DNA from: Chitinophaga sp.
GTDB taxonomy: Bacteria; Bacteroidota; Bacteroidia; Chitinophagales; Chitinophagaceae
Length of the DNA stretch: 64,000 nt
Assembly (NCBI RefSeq): GCF_017745275.1
Contig: NZ_JAGHZS010000007.1
Coordinates: forward strand, 502,751 to 566,750
Reading direction: 5' to 3'
Part shown: positions 1-9,347 of the stretch, in pieces
Numbering within the stretch: position 1 is the first letter of the stretch
Layout of the letters: the number at the start of each line of letters is the position of its first letter
The notes under the pieces: model-generated
The model's input: only the letters and a program-made list of their open reading frames with translations
Told to the model about the DNA's origin: nothing
Database searches by the model: none
Program-made: the position numbers and the translations under genes

Positions 1-1830
1 GCGGCTAAGATGTAACTGCGCCGCTTTGGCAGAGCCATAGGCAGCGTTGTTAGGACCGGAAACGAGCGCATTTTTGCTGACAATATTGAGTACATCGCCA
101 CCAGTGCCCTGTTTGCGGATGATGTCTACACCGGTTTGTGTTACCAGGAACTGGCCTTTCACCAATACATCGTATAGCAGGTCCCAGTCTTTTTCGGTAT
201 GATCTTCGAGTGGTTTGGAAATAGACAACCCTGCGCAGTTGACAATGATGTCTACGCCACCAAAGGCCAGCACGGCGGTATTGAAGGTTTGACGAATCGA
301 CGCCGCATTTGTTACATCCAGCAGATCTGCTGCGAATACATCTTTCCCAAATAGTTTATTAAACTCTTCAGTAGCAGTAGCGAGGCGTTGCTCATCATTA
401 TCGTTGATCACCACTACAGCGCCTTCTTCGGCAAACTTTTTTGCGATGGCTTTGCCGATACCGCCGGCGCTGCCTGTTACCAGGGCAATGCGACCGGTCA
501 GTGCTTTGGGTTTAGGCATACGTTGCAGCTTCGCTTCTTCCAGTAACCAGTATTCTATATTAAACGCTTCCTGCCGCGGCAACGAAGTATATTCCGAAAT
601 CGCTTCCGCGCCTTTCATCACATTGATGGCATTGATATAAAATTCTGCCGCAACGCGGGCTGTTTGTTTGTCTTTCGCGAAAATAAACATCCCTACACCC
701 GGATACAGGATCACTACGGGATTGGGATCGCGCATAGCGGGACTGTTCGGGTGTTTGCAGGTATTATAGTATTGGGTGTACATTTCCCGGTAGGCATCAA
801 ACAGTGGCGCCAGGCCGGCTTTCACTGCCCCCACGTCTTCCAGGGAAGCGTCCGGGGTGAGGTTCAGCACAAGGGGACTGATTTTAGTACGCAGAAAGTG
901 GTCGGGGCAGCTGGTGCCTAAAGGCGCGAGGCGGTCCAGGTCTTGCGAGTTGATGAACTCCAGTACGCGCGGGTCGTCAGTGAAGTGTCCCACCATTTTT
1001 TGCTGAGAAGAGCAGTAACCGCGTAAAATGGGTGCCAAAGCAGCCGCCTGGGCCTTGCGTACATCCGGCGCCGGCGAAGTGATTTTTGCGCCCCCAAACA
1101 CCGGTTTTGTACGACCGGTATTTTCTTCGAGATAGGTGGCGCAGCGTTCTATCACTTCCAGGGTATTGAGATAGCTTTCATAAGCGGTATCCCCCCAGGT
1201 GAACAGGCCGTGCGATCCCAGCATGATACCACGGATACCCGGATTTTCATCGAGGCATTGTTTCAGTTGCAGTCCGAGGTCGAAGCCGGGCTTCTGCCAG
1301 GGTACCCAACCGATGGTGCCATTGAATAATTCCTGCGTAATTTTTTTCCCGTCTTTAGCCGCGGCAATGGCAATGGCTGCATCGGGGTGCAGGTGATCAA
1401 TATGTTTAAAAGGGAGAAATCCATGCAGGGGGGTATCAATGGAAGGGGCTTTGGAACTGAGGTCGTAGATACAGTGATTAAATAATTCCACCATTTCATC
1501 TTCGTGTGCAATGCCGCGGTAGATATGTTGCAAACTGCGGAGCCGGTCTACATACAGCGCGGCCAGTCCATTTCTTTTCAGTGTACCAAGATCACCGCCT
1601 GAACCCTTTACCCACATCACTTCTACGGGCTCGCCTGTCAGCGGATCTTTTGCCATAGCTTTACAGGATGTATTTCCGCCTCCATAGTTCGTTAACCGCA
1701 GATCGGCACCCAGCAAATTGGAACGATAGATCAACAAAGCTACTTCATCACCCGCCATACCAGCTGCTGTTGCTTCATCCCATAAATAACTGACATGCCT
1801 GAATTGCGTGGTAGTTCTATCTAAAGACAT
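1..1830 (-). CDS. Bifunctional rhamnulose-1-phosphate aldolase / short-chain dehydrogenase (3' end outside window)
   Basis: The first 610 codons are visible; the C-terminus lies beyond base 1, and the family is about 700 residues long. The N-terminal two thirds is a class II aldolase/adducin domain, with the metal-site region HLHPDAA near residue 145 and LGSHGLFTWG near 205. An SDR domain follows, with nucleotide motif TGSAGGIG near 450 and catalytic YGSAK (Tyr598, Lys602) just before the window edge. The family splits L-rhamnulose-1-phosphate into dihydroxyacetone phosphate and L-lactaldehyde and then oxidises the lactaldehyde (called RhaEW in some species). The ATG at 1830 gives MSLDRTTTQF. 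The gene starts 19 bases after the rhaT stop, so the two are probably one operon. Rhamnose isomerase and kinase are not in the window and may lie to the left. Confidence 0.93.
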   Translation of the reverse strand, partial: MSLDRTTTQFRHVSYLWDEATAAGMAGDEVALLIYRSNLLGADLRLTNYGGGNTSCKAMAKDPLTGEPVEVMWVKGSGGDLGTLKRNGLAALYVDRLRSLQHIYRGIAHEDEMVELFNHCIYDLSSKAPSIDTPLHGFLPFKHIDHLHPDAAIAIAAAKDGKKITQELFNGTIGWVPWQKPGFDLGLQLKQCLDENPGIRGIMLGSHGLFTWGDTAYESYLNTLEVIERCATYLEENTGRTKPVFGGAKITSPAPDVRKAQAAALAPILRGYCSSQQKMVGHFTDDPRVLEFINSQDLDRLAPLGTSCPDHFLRTKISPLVLNLTPDASLEDVGAVKAGLAPLFDAYREMYTQYYNTCKHPNSPAMRDPNPVVILYPGVGMFIFAKDKQTARVAAEFYINAINVMKGAEAISEYTSLPRQEAFNIEYWLLEEAKLQRMPKPKALTGRIALVTGSAGGIGKAIAKKFAEEGAVVVINDNDEQRLATATEEFNKLFGKDVFAADLLDVTNAASIRQTFNTAVLAFGGVDIIVNCAGLSISKPLEDHTEKDWDLLYDVLVKGQFLVTQTGVDIIRKQGTGGDVLNIVSKNALVSGPNNAAYGSAKAAQLHLSR

Positions 1831-1849
1831 ACTATATAAATTTTAACGT

Positions 1850-2905
1850 TTAATTGGTTAATGAATTACCATATCCCACCAGTACAACAGAAAGAATGAT
1901 GGTGAATATACCCAGGGAAATAGTAGCAAAGGTTTTACTGCCGGCGTTTTTCCATTCCTTCAACACAAATCCCCACATGCTGGAGATCAGGATAATAAAG
2001 GCCATGTGCAGGATCCAGGAACTGGCGTCATTTCCCAGCTTACTTTCTCCCATACCATAAAAAAAGAATTGCAGGAACCAGGTAGTACCTGCAATGGCGG
2101 CGAACAGGTAATTTTTCACCAGCGGTGTTTCCTTATTAGTATAGTCGCTGAACGACTGATTTTTGCTATTCAGGATCATACACCAGGTGAAATTGGTGGT
2201 GAGTCCGCCCAGCATGATGATCACAAAAATAACATTGTTCTTGAACAGCGGGTTCACGTTGTTAGCCACAGCGGCTTCTCCCATGCTGCTGCCCGCCGAG
2301 ATGGCAAAGCTCATACAGGCACTCAGGATACCGGAAATAATGGCCACAATGAGTCCTTTACGCAAATTGAATTCCTTTATAGCCGCGGTTTTCTCTTCAT
2401 CCGAAAGTTCCCGTTCCTTTAATACACCTGCCCTGCCACAAATGGCAATGCCTGCCAGGCATACCACTACCCCCATCAATACATACAAGCCTTTGCCGGA
2501 ATGTAACATGGCGCCGAAAGTATGAGGATCATCTGTAAAAAGTCCGCGGTAAATGGGCGGTATGAGCGCGCCAAAAGCAGAACAGAATCCCAGGGCCACC
2601 GCCATCCCTAACGACATGCCCAGGTAGCGCATCGACAACCCAAAGGTTAATCCGCCAATGCCCCATAATACGCCGAGGAAATACGTCCAGAAAAGTATAT
2701 GGCCCTGCGTGCTGCCAATAATATCCATAAAGCCGGGAACGGTTATCCAGGCCGCCACCAGCGGCACTACCAGCCAGGAAAATATGCCACCCACAATCCA
2801 ATAGCTTTCCCAACTCCAACCCTTCACTTTCTTGTAAGGGATATAAAAACTTCCGGAGGCAAATCCCCCGAGAAAGTGGAATAAAACGCCCAATAAAGCT
2901 TGCAT
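1850..2905 (-). CDS. rhaT: L-rhamnose/H+ symporter RhaT
   Basis: About 351 residues with some ten hydrophobic membrane segments, of the RhaT family that imports L-rhamnose with protons across the inner membrane. The N-terminus contains the family-typical FYIPYKKVKGWSWE and VGGIFSW segments, close to what I know of E. coli RhaT (FYAPFKKVKKWSWE). An upstream in-frame ATG at 2959 would add 18 residues with no counterpart in the family, so I start at 2905. It is first in an operon with the aldolase/dehydrogenase and divergent from the GntR regulator. A tandem 10-bp repeat lies at 2972-2991, 67 bases before the start. Confidence 0.93.
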   Translation of the reverse strand: MQALLGVLFHFLGGFASGSFYIPYKKVKGWSWESYWIVGGIFSWLVVPLVAAWITVPGFMDIIGSTQGHILFWTYFLGVLWGIGGLTFGLSMRYLGMSLGMAVALGFCSAFGALIPPIYRGLFTDDPHTFGAMLHSGKGLYVLMGVVVCLAGIAICGRAGVLKERELSDEEKTAAIKEFNLRKGLIVAIISGILSACMSFAISAGSSMGEAAVANNVNPLFKNNVIFVIIMLGGLTTNFTWCMILNSKNQSFSDYTNKETPLVKNYLFAAIAGTTWFLQFFFYGMGESKLGNDASSWILHMAFIILISSMWGFVLKEWKNAGSKTFATISLGIFTIILSVVLVGYGNSLTN

Positions 2906-2971
2906 AACAAGTATCTGATTTGTAACGTGGAAAACTAATGTTTCGTAAAAGTAAAACATGAATCATTTCAA

Positions 2972-2991
2972 ACTGTCATGCACTGTCATGC
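2972..2991. promoter_or_regulatory. Tandem 10-bp repeat, putative operator between rhaT and the GntR gene
   Basis: Read on the minus strand this is GCATGACAGT twice in tandem, a perfect 10-bp direct repeat spaced by one helical turn. The same unit, with T to G at position 4, is found four times before the susC gene at 10185-10224. The position between rhaT and the regulator gene fits an operator acting on both. Binding by the neighbouring GntR protein is inference. Confidence 0.6.
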
Positions 2992-3085
2992 TTCGAATAT
3001 CCACTACCAATTGTTGAATTAAATGACTATCATTGCCGGGAAAAGTTGCTGACAGCAAATTCCAGGGGACTAACACCTATTGCGC

Positions 3086-4117
3086 ATGAAACAACATCCG
3101 ATTTTTAAATACCTGTTTATAGACGACTTCTCTGCCACGCCTAAATATTTCCAACTGGCCAATTCTATTATTAAAGCTATTGTAGACCAGAAAGTACAAC
3201 AAGATGATATTTTACCTTCCATTAATGAGGTCAGCTATGCATTCGAAATATCAAGAGATACAGCAGAAAAAGCCTACAAATATCTCAAAGGCCTGGGAAT
3301 ACTGGGGTCTGTGCCAGGTAAAGGATATTATGTGCAACATACCAATCTTGACCAGCAATATAAAATACTACTCCTGTTTAATAAACTCAGCGAGCACAAA
3401 AAAATCATTTATGATTCCTTCGCCGATAAATTAGGGGAACAGGCCAACATCGATTTTTATATTTATAACAGTGACTTCAGCCTGTTTAAAAAACTGTTGT
3501 CAGAAAACATCCAGGAATATACACACATTGTGATCCTCCCGCATTTCCGCGAGCGCTGGGAGCATGTAGATGAAGTGATTAATACCATTCCGAAAGAGAA
3601 GTTGATCTTGCTCGATAAAAAGCTGAAAGGTGTTACCGGTGAATACGGTGCAGTGTATGAAAATTTCCAGGAAGATATTTATGGCGCCCTGGAACAAGCC
3701 AGAGATAAGCTGCAGCAGTACCATACCCTGAAAATTATTTACCCGGAAAACACCTATTACCCCGAGGAAATCTATGAAGGGTTTGCGCAGTTCTGTCAGA
3801 ATTATGCGTTCAACAGTAAAAAGGTAAATGAAATTGAAATAGAAGATATCCAGCCGGGAGATGTATACATCAACCTGCGGGAAAATGACCTGGTGCTGCT
3901 GATAGAAAGGATTATTTCCCTGAATCTGCAGATAGGAAAAGATGTAGGCATTATTTCCTATAATGAAACGCCGTTAAAGAAGTTCATCCTGAACGGTATT
4001 ACCACTATTTCCACCGACTTCAAATGCATGGGAGAAATGGCAGCACAACTGATCCTCGATCATTCCAGGGCGCAGATTGAAGTACCATTTTATGTGACCA
4101 TGCGGGCATCGCTATAA
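3086..4117 (+). CDS. GntR-family transcriptional regulator with C-terminal sugar-sensor domain
   Basis: About 343 residues. An N-terminal winged helix (residues about 8-80) has GntR features: FQLANSIIKAIVDQK, then SINEVSYAFEISRDTAEKAY, then GKGYYV at the wing. The C-terminal 250 residues resemble a LacI/periplasmic-binding-protein sensor fold, as in AraR-type regulators (for example DVGIISYNETPLKKF and GITTISTDF near the end). An upstream TTG at 3080 is in frame, but the ATG at 3086 gives MKQHPIFKY, the usual beginning of this group. It is divergent from rhaT across the repeated operator, so it most likely senses rhamnose or a derivative and controls rhaT and itself. The ligand is inferred from position. 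Confidence 0.88.
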   Translation: MKQHPIFKYLFIDDFSATPKYFQLANSIIKAIVDQKVQQDDILPSINEVSYAFEISRDTAEKAYKYLKGLGILGSVPGKGYYVQHTNLDQQYKILLLFNKLSEHKKIIYDSFADKLGEQANIDFYIYNSDFSLFKKLLSENIQEYTHIVILPHFRERWEHVDEVINTIPKEKLILLDKKLKGVTGEYGAVYENFQEDIYGALEQARDKLQQYHTLKIIYPENTYYPEEIYEGFAQFCQNYAFNSKKVNEIEIEDIQPGDVYINLRENDLVLLIERIISLNLQIGKDVGIISYNETPLKKFILNGITTISTDFKCMGEMAAQLILDHSRAQIEVPFYVTMRASL

Positions 4118-4126
4118 CTATTTCCC

Positions 4127-4134
4127 TACCTTTG
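4127..4134 (+). promoter_or_regulatory. Possible Bacteroidota -7 element for the VF530 gene
   Basis: TACCTTTG matches TAnnTTTG exactly, 18 bases before the ATG at 4153 and just after the GntR stop. No clear -33 TTG was found at the usual spacing. Confidence 0.35.
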
Positions 4135-4152
4135 GGCATTAAACGGAAAAAT

Positions 4153-4389
4153 ATGCAAACACCGGAAAAGTCCAATGATCCGCTGCACGGGCTTACTTTA
4201 GAGAAAATAGTAACACACCTCTACGAGAGTTATGGCTGGGAAGAACTGGGACAACATATCAAAATTAATTGTTTTACCAGCAATCCATCAGTACAGAGTA
4301 GTTTGAAGTTCCTGCGTAAAACGCCATGGGCAAGGAAAAAAGTGGAGGACTTTTACAAATATTCCCTGAGAAAAAACAAACTGAAATAA
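4153..4389 (+). CDS. VF530-family (DUF2132) DNA-binding protein
   Basis: A 78-residue protein that is almost all one VF530/DUF2132 domain. It carries the conserved segments DPLHGLTLEKI, YGWEELGQHIKINCF, NPSVQSSLKFLRKTPW and ARKKVEDFY. The family is a small helical fold with reported DNA binding and no known specific role. The ATG at 4153 is preferred to an upstream start that adds seven non-conserved residues. It follows the GntR gene by 35 bases but may have its own promoter, and a hairpin follows it. Confidence 0.9.
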   Translation: MQTPEKSNDPLHGLTLEKIVTHLYESYGWEELGQHIKINCFTSNPSVQSSLKFLRKTPWARKKVEDFYKYSLRKNKLK

Positions 4390-4395
4390 TAATGA

Positions 4396-4429
4396 AAGGC
4401 GGGATGTTCGTTTTTGAACGTCCTGCCTT
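4396..4429 (+). terminator. Hairpin after the VF530 gene
   Basis: A 14-bp stem (4396-4409 with 4416-4429, two G-T pairs) around a 6-base loop, seven bases after the stop codon. No long T run follows on the plus strand, so it may stabilise the 3' end rather than act as a classic terminator. Confidence 0.5.
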
Positions 4430-4540
4430 CAAAAACGAACATTTTACCCCACATACCGCTTTCTCATCTTCTGAAAATCAACACCTTAATAAATGGCATC
4501 TCTTTAGCGGACCAGTACACACTCCATTAAACCGTTGCCC

Positions 4541-6895
4541 ATGTTTATCAGCTACCTAAAAACGGCTTATAGTATTCTCCGGCGGAATATCAGTTACACG
4601 GTGCTCAACGTAGCCGGACTTACATTGAGCATTGCCGCGTGCCTGATTATCTTCCTGATTGTACGAAATGAGCTGGGATATGACCAGTTCTATAAAAAAG
4701 CGGATCGTACCTACCGGGTAACGCTGCATGAACTGGATTATAACCCCAGCGTATCCCTGGCAGTGGCGCCTGCCTTGCGAAATGACTTTCCTGAGTTGGA
4801 ACAGGTGGCGCAATACTGGTACCAGGAAACAGGGTTGGTAAAAACAGGAAATACCCGGTTTAATGAAAAGGGATTTGCTTTTGCGGATGCTGCCTTCCTG
4901 CAGATATTTGATCAAACATGGCTGGCAGGAGACCCACGTACTGCGCTATCGGACCCTGACGAAGTAGTACTCACCGCCGGTATAGCAACGAAATACTTCG
5001 GTAATAAAGATCCCATTGGGCAAATTATTCAACTGAATAATGAAAACAACCTGAAGGTAACCGGCGTCGTTAAAGATCCGCCTGCCAATAGCAGCCAGCC
5101 ATTTGCCTTTCTTGTTTCCTATGAAACCATCCGGAAAGATATGCTGGCAAGTGCCCATTTTTATAATATCTCCGGCGCCAGTACTTATATTTTGCTACCT
5201 GAAAAATATAATGCCAGTCAGCTGCAAAGCAGGATGAAAAGCTTTATTGCCCAAAACTGGGGAGCAGACATTGCAGCAGATGCGAACCTGCTACTGCAAC
5301 CCTTGAAGGAAGTTCATTTTGACCAACGCTACCAGGTAAACCCTGCTGCTCCTACCGCCAATAAAGCTACTTACCACGGACTATTGATGGTAGCACTCTT
5401 TATTATCATCACGGCTTGTATCAATTTTATCAATATGGCTACGGTGCAGGCTATACGGCGTGCCAAAGAAGTAGGTGTACGCAAAGTATTGGGAGCACAT
5501 CGCCTGCAACTGATCTGGCAATTCCTGTCTGAAACAGCGTTGCTCGTGCTGTTGGCAGTGGTGTTGGGTATTTTTACCGCGGCATTATTCCTTCCGGCGG
5601 TAGCCGCCTGGATTGACGTGCAGGTAACGGCAGCCGCCCTCCTGGAAACACCGGTATTACTGGCTATAGCAGGTATAACAGTAACGGTTATATTATTATC
5701 GGGAGGTTATCCGGCGTTTGTGCAATCTGCCTTTCAGCCGGTCACTGCCCTAAAAAGCAATACCGGTTTACGCATTAAAGGGTTAGGTCTTCGTAAAGTA
5801 TTAGTGGCTACACAATTTGGTATTTCACAGCTGTTGATTGCCGGTACCCTTATTGTGGGCTACCAGATGGACTTCCTGAAAAACCAGGACCTGGGCTTCA
5901 ACAAGAAAGCCATCATTTCCTTTCCGGTGCCTGATGATAGCAAACGGGAAATACTGGAAGCCCAATTGCTGGCGAATCCCGGCGTCAGGCAATTCAGCTT
6001 TGCGTCTGGCCCGCCGGTTGGCGGCAGCGGCTACAGCGCTTTTACGTGCCCCGAAGAGGGTTTGATTAAAGATGATGTAACAGAAAGAAAAGCTGTAGAT
6101 GAAAAATATCTTGACCTGTTTTCCATTAGGCTATTGGCCGGCGAAAAACCACACAAACGTTTGGCGGGAGATACACTGCACAAGGTATTGATCAATGAAA
6201 CCATGCTACATAAACTGCATCAGCAGGTGCCTGAAAAAGCCATTGGCAAAACGTTTTATATCAACGGCGATGCCGTGATGATTGCCGGCGTGGTACAAAA
6301 CTTCCAGAGTGAATCGCGGTATAAGAAAAACCGGCCCTGCGTGCTGGAATACAGGCCAGACCGGTTCAGAACCGCCTGCGTACAGATAGCTCCGAAAGAC
6401 ATGACTGGTACGCTGGCCCGCATTGATAAGTCCTGGTCAGCACTTTTCACCAATGATCAGTTTCAATACGACTTCCTGGATGATCGCATCGCCCGGTTAT
6501 ATCAACAGGAACAAAAACTATACACTGCCTTTAAACTTTTCTCGGCACTGGCCATCGTGATTGGTTGCCTCGGATTATACGGCCTGGTGGCCTTTGCTGC
6601 GGTACAACGCCAACGGGAAGTAGGCATCCGCAAAGTATTGGGCGCCTCCCTGTTTCAAATCACCGGGCTTTTTGCCAAAGAATTTATTGTACTGATCCTG
6701 TTAGCCTTCTGTGTGGCAGGGCCGTTGGCCTGGTGGGTAATGCAGCACTGGCTGGATAACTTTGCTTATCAGACACATATTGGCGGCGGTACTTTCCTTA
6801 CAGCCATCAGTATATCGGTGGTGATTGCAGGAATCACGATTGCGTCGCAGGCAATCAAAGCGGGGCTGGTGAACCCTGTAAAGAGTTTGCGATAA
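4541..6895 (+). CDS. FtsX/MacB-like ABC transporter permease
   Basis: About 784 residues with the double layout common in Bacteroidota. An N-terminal membrane helix (about 20-42) leads into a MacB_PCD periplasmic domain. Three helices with the FtsX signature RRAKEVGVRKVLGAHR follow (about 270-410), then a second periplasmic domain and a second FtsX block with RQREVGIRKVLGAS near 690. Such proteins work with a separate ATPase in export or lipoprotein handling; no ATPase gene adjoins this one. The upstream TTG at 4535 is weaker than the ATG at 4541, which begins MFISYLKTAYSILRRN as is usual for the family. It appears to be an orphan permease. Confidence 0.9.
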   Translation: MFISYLKTAYSILRRNISYTVLNVAGLTLSIAACLIIFLIVRNELGYDQFYKKADRTYRVTLHELDYNPSVSLAVAPALRNDFPELEQVAQYWYQETGLVKTGNTRFNEKGFAFADAAFLQIFDQTWLAGDPRTALSDPDEVVLTAGIATKYFGNKDPIGQIIQLNNENNLKVTGVVKDPPANSSQPFAFLVSYETIRKDMLASAHFYNISGASTYILLPEKYNASQLQSRMKSFIAQNWGADIAADANLLLQPLKEVHFDQRYQVNPAAPTANKATYHGLLMVALFIIITACINFINMATVQAIRRAKEVGVRKVLGAHRLQLIWQFLSETALLVLLAVVLGIFTAALFLPAVAAWIDVQVTAAALLETPVLLAIAGITVTVILLSGGYPAFVQSAFQPVTALKSNTGLRIKGLGLRKVLVATQFGISQLLIAGTLIVGYQMDFLKNQDLGFNKKAIISFPVPDDSKREILEAQLLANPGVRQFSFASGPPVGGSGYSAFTCPEEGLIKDDVTERKAVDEKYLDLFSIRLLAGEKPHKRLAGDTLHKVLINETMLHKLHQQVPEKAIGKTFYINGDAVMIAGVVQNFQSESRYKKNRPCVLEYRPDRFRTACVQIAPKDMTGTLARIDKSWSALFTNDQFQYDFLDDRIARLYQQEQKLYTAFKLFSALAIVIGCLGLYGLVAFAAVQRQREVGIRKVLGASLFQITGLFAKEFIVLILLAFCVAGPLAWWVMQHWLDNFAYQTHIGGGTFLTAISISVVIAGITIASQAIKAGLVNPVKSLR

Positions 6896-6922
6896 CGCAG
6901 GCTATGGGCTTTTCGCCCCCCG

Positions 6923-7441
6923 TTATAACTTTACTTTTAACCCCATTTCTCTTTTCATCGTGAGTAATGCTTCTGCATTGCCTTTGGCATCGTCTACCGG
7001 ATGATGGGTGTGCCGGGTTTTCCGGAGATGTTTAAACGTAGTAAAGGTGTCTTTCATCATACCCTTGTACAAGCTGCCGAGGTTCTGGGAGCTGAATCCG
7101 AAAGGATTTTCACCCAGGAAATGATGAAAATACCAGCAGATAAACATCCAGTCGAAGCCGTTGTTATCGCTGATAAACATGGGCCTGTCCTTGCTTACGG
7201 ACGTAATCCAGTTTTTAAAATTCCTCATCACCGTGGCCGGATCTTCAAACTGCAGCGTTGCCTCGCGGCTGTGGCCGGATACCGCTAATGCCTCCGGGAT
7301 AAATTTATCGGAAATGGGTTTCAACTGACCATAGAAGGTCTGATTCAACTGTTCGTTGACGAGAACAGCGCCAAATGAGATCATGGAGAAGTCGCCCGGA
7401 ATAGGTCCGTCGCTTTCCACGTCCACCATAATAAAAGCCAT
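6923..7441 (-). CDS. DEDDh-type 3'-5' exonuclease domain protein
   Basis: 172 residues with an RNase-H-like exonuclease fold. Asp7 and Glu9 lie in MVDVESDG, Asp97 in NNGFDWMF, and His146 with Asp151 in HHPVDDAKGNA, giving the full DEDDh set of metal and catalytic residues. Members degrade single-stranded DNA or RNA from the 3' end; the substrate here cannot be told. It is a stand-alone gene, convergent with the permease gene. Confidence 0.82.
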   Translation of the reverse strand: MAFIMVDVESDGPIPGDFSMISFGAVLVNEQLNQTFYGQLKPISDKFIPEALAVSGHSREATLQFEDPATVMRNFKNWITSVSKDRPMFISDNNGFDWMFICWYFHHFLGENPFGFSSQNLGSLYKGMMKDTFTTFKHLRKTRHTHHPVDDAKGNAEALLTMKREMGLKVKL

Positions 7442-7570
7442 AAAATGGGTTTGATTTAGGGGTTAAACAATTTTTAATTTCGGGGGCAAAGATATAATAA
7501 TATTTTCCATATCTGCAAAGTCAATGCAGTGGCACTTTTTCACTGTCATAAAAATGATTACCTTTTCCAA

Positions 7571-8095
7571 ATGGCTGGTATGAAATATTTATTCGGATTA
7601 TTATTAGCGGGCGGACTGTTCCATGGTTATCCCACCTTATCCCAGGTAGTGAATAAAAATACCATTCCGATTATCAAAATATGTAAGCAGGTTGACGTGG
7701 ATACTTCTCTCCGGAAAGTAGCCGCCACCGGGGATCTTTCGCATCTCCCGGCTTATGGGAAAGACAAAGCGCTAACAGGTTACTACAAGGATAGCACGCT
7801 GGTGAAAATGATTTTGAAGGGCTATGATAAGGATGGTAAGGAAACATTTGTTTACTACTATCATCGTAACGCTCTCATTTTTGTTTATAACGAATACTTC
7901 GGCCCTCATTACAATGATACAGGGAAACGCGTCCCTAATGCCTTTGAAAGCAATTTCCGGGGCTACTATTATTTCAAAAATGGGAAATGGCTGGATGAAG
8001 TTTCCAATGGTCATAACCGGTTTGAAGACGATCAGCTCGATTCTGGCAAGATACTACCCGCGGAAGCAAAGCTATGCAGGCGGTTGCTGCCCTGA
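7571..8095 (+). CDS. Secreted protein of unknown function
   Basis: About 174 residues. The N-terminus MKYLFGLLLAGGLFHG followed by TLSQ looks like a signal peptide. An in-frame start at 7529 would put a polar leader before it, so I use the ATG at 7571 (7580 is also possible). The mature part is rich in aromatic residues (KETFVYYYHRN, FRGYYYFKNGKW) and probably beta-rich. I do not recognise the family. A terminator hairpin lies ten bases after the stop. Confidence 0.65.
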   Translation: MAGMKYLFGLLLAGGLFHGYPTLSQVVNKNTIPIIKICKQVDVDTSLRKVAATGDLSHLPAYGKDKALTGYYKDSTLVKMILKGYDKDGKETFVYYYHRNALIFVYNEYFGPHYNDTGKRVPNAFESNFRGYYYFKNGKWLDEVSNGHNRFEDDQLDSGKILPAEAKLCRRLLP

Positions 8096-8104
8096 AATTG
8101 AAAA

Positions 8105-8134
8105 AGGCATCCCGGCTATGCCAGGATGCCTTTA
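8105..8134. terminator. Hairpin terminator between convergent genes
   Basis: An 8-bp stem, aggcatcc (8105-8112) with ggatgcct (8124-8131), has T residues on its 3' side on the plus strand and an A run on its 5' side. It could therefore serve both strands. Confidence 0.6.
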
Positions 8135-8327
8135 ACGCCAAAGCGTTAACAGAGTCTTTTATGGAGCCCCCTTTGATTAAACTAAATTAATCGCAGGTGT
8201 CCATGAATATTCTGTAGATAACATGAATACCTCCTTTTCTTTGGTGAGTAATGAAATTACTGGAAAATATCCAGAAAAGAAAATACCAACACAAAAAAAT
8301 TACTTATTACTGCAGTGGAGTAAAGTG
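8135..8327. other. Intergenic stretch between convergent genes
   Basis: It holds no supported gene. An open frame beginning at 8223 runs into the 3' end of the serine hydrolase gene on the other strand and looks like chance. Confidence 0.4.
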
Positions 8328-9347
8328 CTACTTTCCTATTACTACCGGCAACACTATATCATGAATTGTTTTCTCGAAATAATAAGCACGCTCCATATTC
8401 GCCGGGTTGGAACCTATATTCTCCAATACTACGATGCTACTATGGGTAGCCGGATAATAAAAGTTAATACCAATAAAACCCTGCTCCGGTAAAAATCCGG
8501 TATGTCCTATTTCAGATTTATCGGCATTAATCATCAGGCCATATCCGCCGCCGGTTTTACCTACAACCGGATGTTGCCGGGGGGAATAGGCCGTGGTCAT
8601 GTCCTTGTACATGGCTTCGCTCAGTAGTTTACCATTATTCAATAGTTCGTTCCAGCGTACGAGGTCTGCCGCTGTAGACACTACCCCTGCCGCTCCCAGC
8701 AACATTTCCGGGACGGGGTCCGTTTTCGCCTGTAGCTGCCCGTTTTTGCTTTCCTGGTAACCGGTAATTGGTTTTATACGCGGAGGTACGCCTGAATTGG
8801 GCATCCGGGTTTGCTGAAACAGGTCTTTCAGCAATATCGTATACGCTTTGCCGGTAACATGTTCCAAAACAGATTGTAACAGTACATATCCAAAATTTGA
8901 ATAGGCCAGTTGGTAACCGGGTGTAAATGCCAGCGGCTGATCATACCATACCACTCCGGATGTATGATTGAGGAGTTGATGAATCGTCACACTATCCCCC
9001 CACTTGTCTTTCAGATCCGGCAAATAAGTACGTAATCTCTTTTGCAAATCAATATGTCCCTTTTCAACTTCCTTTAACACCAGCGCCGCTGTGATTTGTT
9101 TGGACACAGACATGATCACAAAATGGCTATCCATTGTCACCGGCTCCTTTGTATCCCGGTTAGCATACCCCATGGCTTTGGCATACAGCGGTTTGCCATT
9201 TTGTGCAATCAGTACCACACCGCTGAAGTCACGCATATTTTTAGCGGCCAGCAAGGAGTCCAGGCGGGTATAAATACTTTGCTGTGCAACGGCGCAGCCG
9301 CCTGCCAGCAGCAGTAACCCGGTAAATATTGCTTTACGGAATTTCAC
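8328..9347 (-). CDS. Serine hydrolase, beta-lactamase class C / penicillin-binding-protein family
   Basis: 339 residues with an export signal ending in the lipobox-like LAGGC (Cys18). The three hallmarks of the fold are present: SVSK (Ser80, Lys83), YSN (149-151) and HTG (282-284). The family includes esterases, DD-peptidases and beta-lactamases, and the sequence does not settle the substrate. The start codon is GTG at 9347, directly after the TAA of the SGNH gene with no gap, which suggests translational coupling. An esterase working with the SGNH enzyme on acylated glycans is possible. Confidence 0.85.
   Translation of the reverse strand: MKFRKAIFTGLLLLAGGCAVAQQSIYTRLDSLLAAKNMRDFSGVVLIAQNGKPLYAKAMGYANRDTKEPVTMDSHFVIMSVSKQITAALVLKEVEKGHIDLQKRLRTYLPDLKDKWGDSVTIHQLLNHTSGVVWYDQPLAFTPGYQLAYSNFGYVLLQSVLEHVTGKAYTILLKDLFQQTRMPNSGVPPRIKPITGYQESKNGQLQAKTDPVPEMLLGAAGVVSTAADLVRWNELLNNGKLLSEAMYKDMTTAYSPRQHPVVGKTGGGYGLMINADKSEIGHTGFLPEQGFIGINFYYPATHSSIVVLENIGSNPANMERAYYFEKTIHDIVLPVVIGK

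Noticed and set aside
2529..2966. 145-codon open frame on the minus strand
   Set aside because: It overlaps rhaT in another frame and has no family features; a shadow of the real gene.
7541..7550. Single CACTGTCATA similar to the rhamnose operator unit
   Set aside because: Only one unit is present, with no tandem partner, and it lies just before the secreted-protein start; chance is likely.
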